Origin: a virus
DNA length: 64,000 nt
IMG/VR virus record: IMGVR_UViG_3300023106_000002
Location: 1-64,000 of that record
Strand: one strand, 5' to 3'
The translations under genes and the position numbers were made by a program. This document shows, piece by piece, positions 63,054 through 64,000 of this stretch. The notes below the pieces were generated by a model that was given only the letters and a program-made list of their open reading frames with translations, ran no database searches and had not been told where the DNA came from. The stretch's first letter is position 1. Every line of letters starts with the position of its first letter.

Positions 63054-64000
63054 GTGTTTTGATTTAGGAATTGTTGTAATACAGGTTGTCCTTTCTTTAA
63101 GTATAAATCTGATGGATCACTTATTCCCTTAGGATTAAGTTCTTCAGGCAACCATAAAGATGTTGCCTTATCACGAAAGTGATTGTTTATAATAGGAACA
63201 AGTTTTTCAGAAGATGCGATACCTTGAGTATCATTATCATACCATACAATGACTTTACGAAAGCCTTTCACTATATTCATAAGTAAAGCTTCTGAAGGAA
63301 TCATCCCTTCATTCTGAAGGTAGATTGCATACTTTCCATGATTAGTAAGTACTCTCCAATCTTTGTATGATTTAGTAATGATTAGCTGATGACCAAATGG
63401 TGGTAACAAATGTAATCCGCCTATGTCATCTTTACGACATGTTGTGACGAATCTTCCCTTACCTTTTCGATGCGGAAAATAAATCTTTTTCCTCCCATCT
63501 TCATAATTTGTATCAGCATACGCAATATCATATACTCTGCTAGCTGTGTTCCCGTTCTTTCCATCTACTATATAGAACTTACTTACTGCAAATTGCTTAT
63601 CATCAATTAAGTTCTGTTTACTTATACCATAACTTCTCCAAAACTTAGCATCTTGGAATGTAAATGCTCGTGAATCAAAGTTAAGTGTGGCATACTTTCT
63701 TTCAATAGACTCTAACTTAAAAACTCCCTTAGTCTTTATCTTGTTCTTGATAAGTCTCTCGTAGACAAATTCAAGGGTTTGATAAAAATTAGGGAGTTTA
63801 AAGTAAAGTTTAACAGCATCAAAGCAGTCAAGTGGCTTATTATGTAATTGCTTACTTCCGTAATCAACAAACCTTAGCTTACCTGTAAAAGATGTAGTTC
63901 TTTCAAACCAACATCCTGCTCTGTTATCTGTTCTAAAAGGTGATGTAACGTAAACATATTCAACTGGTTGATAACCAAACACCAATTCAAAAATCTCTTC
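63050..64000 (-). CDS. DnaG-like primase/TOPRIM protein, 5' partial
   Basis: The frame runs off the right edge (codons EEIFELVFGYQP precede any start), so the N-terminal part is missing. Visible: a stretch YVTSPFRTDNRAGCWFE like the DnaG zinc-domain region, a domain with KLRFVDYGSK, and near the C-terminus a TOPRIM pattern: IPSEALLMNIVKGFRKVIVW then YDNDTQGI (DxD acids), and KGISDPSDLYL. A primer-making or primase-helicase activity in phage replication is expected. The C-terminus (QQFLNQN) overlaps the UDG gene by four bases. The missing part may contain a helicase domain. Confidence 0.7.
   Translation of the reverse strand, partial: EEIFELVFGYQPVEYVYVTSPFRTDNRAGCWFERTTSFTGKLRFVDYGSKQLHNKPLDCFDAVKLYFKLPNFYQTLEFVYERLIKNKIKTKGVFKLESIERKYATLNFDSRAFTFQDAKFWRSYGISKQNLIDDKQFAVSKFYIVDGKNGNTASRVYDIAYADTNYEDGRKKIYFPHRKGKGRFVTTCRKDDIGGLHLLPPFGHQLIITKSYKDWRVLTNHGKYAIYLQNEGMIPSEALLMNIVKGFRKVIVWYDNDTQGIASSEKLVPIINNHFRDKATSLWLPEELNPKGISDPSDLYLKKGQPVLQQFLNQNT

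Noticed and set aside
1-64000. Alternative genetic code (TAG or TGA reassigned), known in some crAss-like phages
   Set aside because: TAG ends genes at 5432, 18021 and 24551, TGA ends the gene at 47241, and all large genes are intact in the standard code.
1-64000. tRNA genes, CRISPR arrays, diversity-generating retroelements, transposons
   Set aside because: There are no gaps above 100 bases, no regular spacer repeats, no reverse transcriptase and no transposase or integrase motifs in any frame examined.

Overview
The window reads as about two thirds of a crAss-like phage genome (order Crassvirales). The host is most likely a gut Bacteroidota bacterium. The supporting evidence is gene order (terminase, portal, scaffold, capsid, fibres, connectors, giant virion RNA polymerase), an AT-rich composition, near-continuous coding with gaps under 100 bases, Bacteroidota-type promoter motifs (TTGG, then TAnnTTTG) ahead of two late genes, and a giant virion protein carrying the RNA polymerase signature DYDID. 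The standard code fits: TAA, TAG and TGA all end genes. No tRNA, CRISPR array, integrase or insertion sequence was seen.

Layout. Positions 1-46100 are one forward-strand late block. It runs from large terminase (5' end cut off by the window) to portal, putative scaffold, major capsid protein with a terminator behind it, three further head proteins, two paralogous short fibres, a Cys-cluster protein, a beta-helix fibre or spike, a repeat-containing tail fibre, a small beta-rich fibre protein, a putative holin, a PD-(D/E)XK nuclease, connector and ring proteins (one IHF-like), a 1602-residue tail hub protein, two cargo proteins, a 4365-residue virion RNA polymerase polyprotein that also holds a zinc-protease motif, and a last 1603-residue cargo protein. 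A bidirectional terminator at 46107-46138 separates this block from a converging reverse-strand block (46147-64000), whose genes read from the right edge inwards.

Read in the direction of transcription, the reverse block starts with a primase-like TOPRIM protein (cut off by the window edge) and uracil-DNA glycosylase. A compact ubiquitin-like cassette follows: a beta-grasp ubiquitin-like protein with a histone-H1-like tail, a candidate E2-like protein, a JAB/JAMM isopeptidase, a ThiF/E1-type activating enzyme, and an unknown protein ending in an SSB-like acidic tip. Then come a Holliday-junction-resolvase-like nuclease, a RecB/Cas4-like nuclease, small unknown proteins, a dNMP kinase, an SF1 helicase, thymidylate synthase, a MazG-like pyrophosphohydrolase and several unknown genes, one with a spanin-like layout.

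How the parts work together (inference from known crAss-like biology): the late block builds a podovirus-like particle that packages its own RNA polymerase and ejection proteins. The polymerase would start early transcription after entry. The reverse block supplies nucleotides, replicates and repairs DNA. The ubiquitin-like cassette embedded in it is the most unusual content: a complete-looking Ubl/E2/JAB/E1 set in a phage replication operon, which could modify host or phage proteins.
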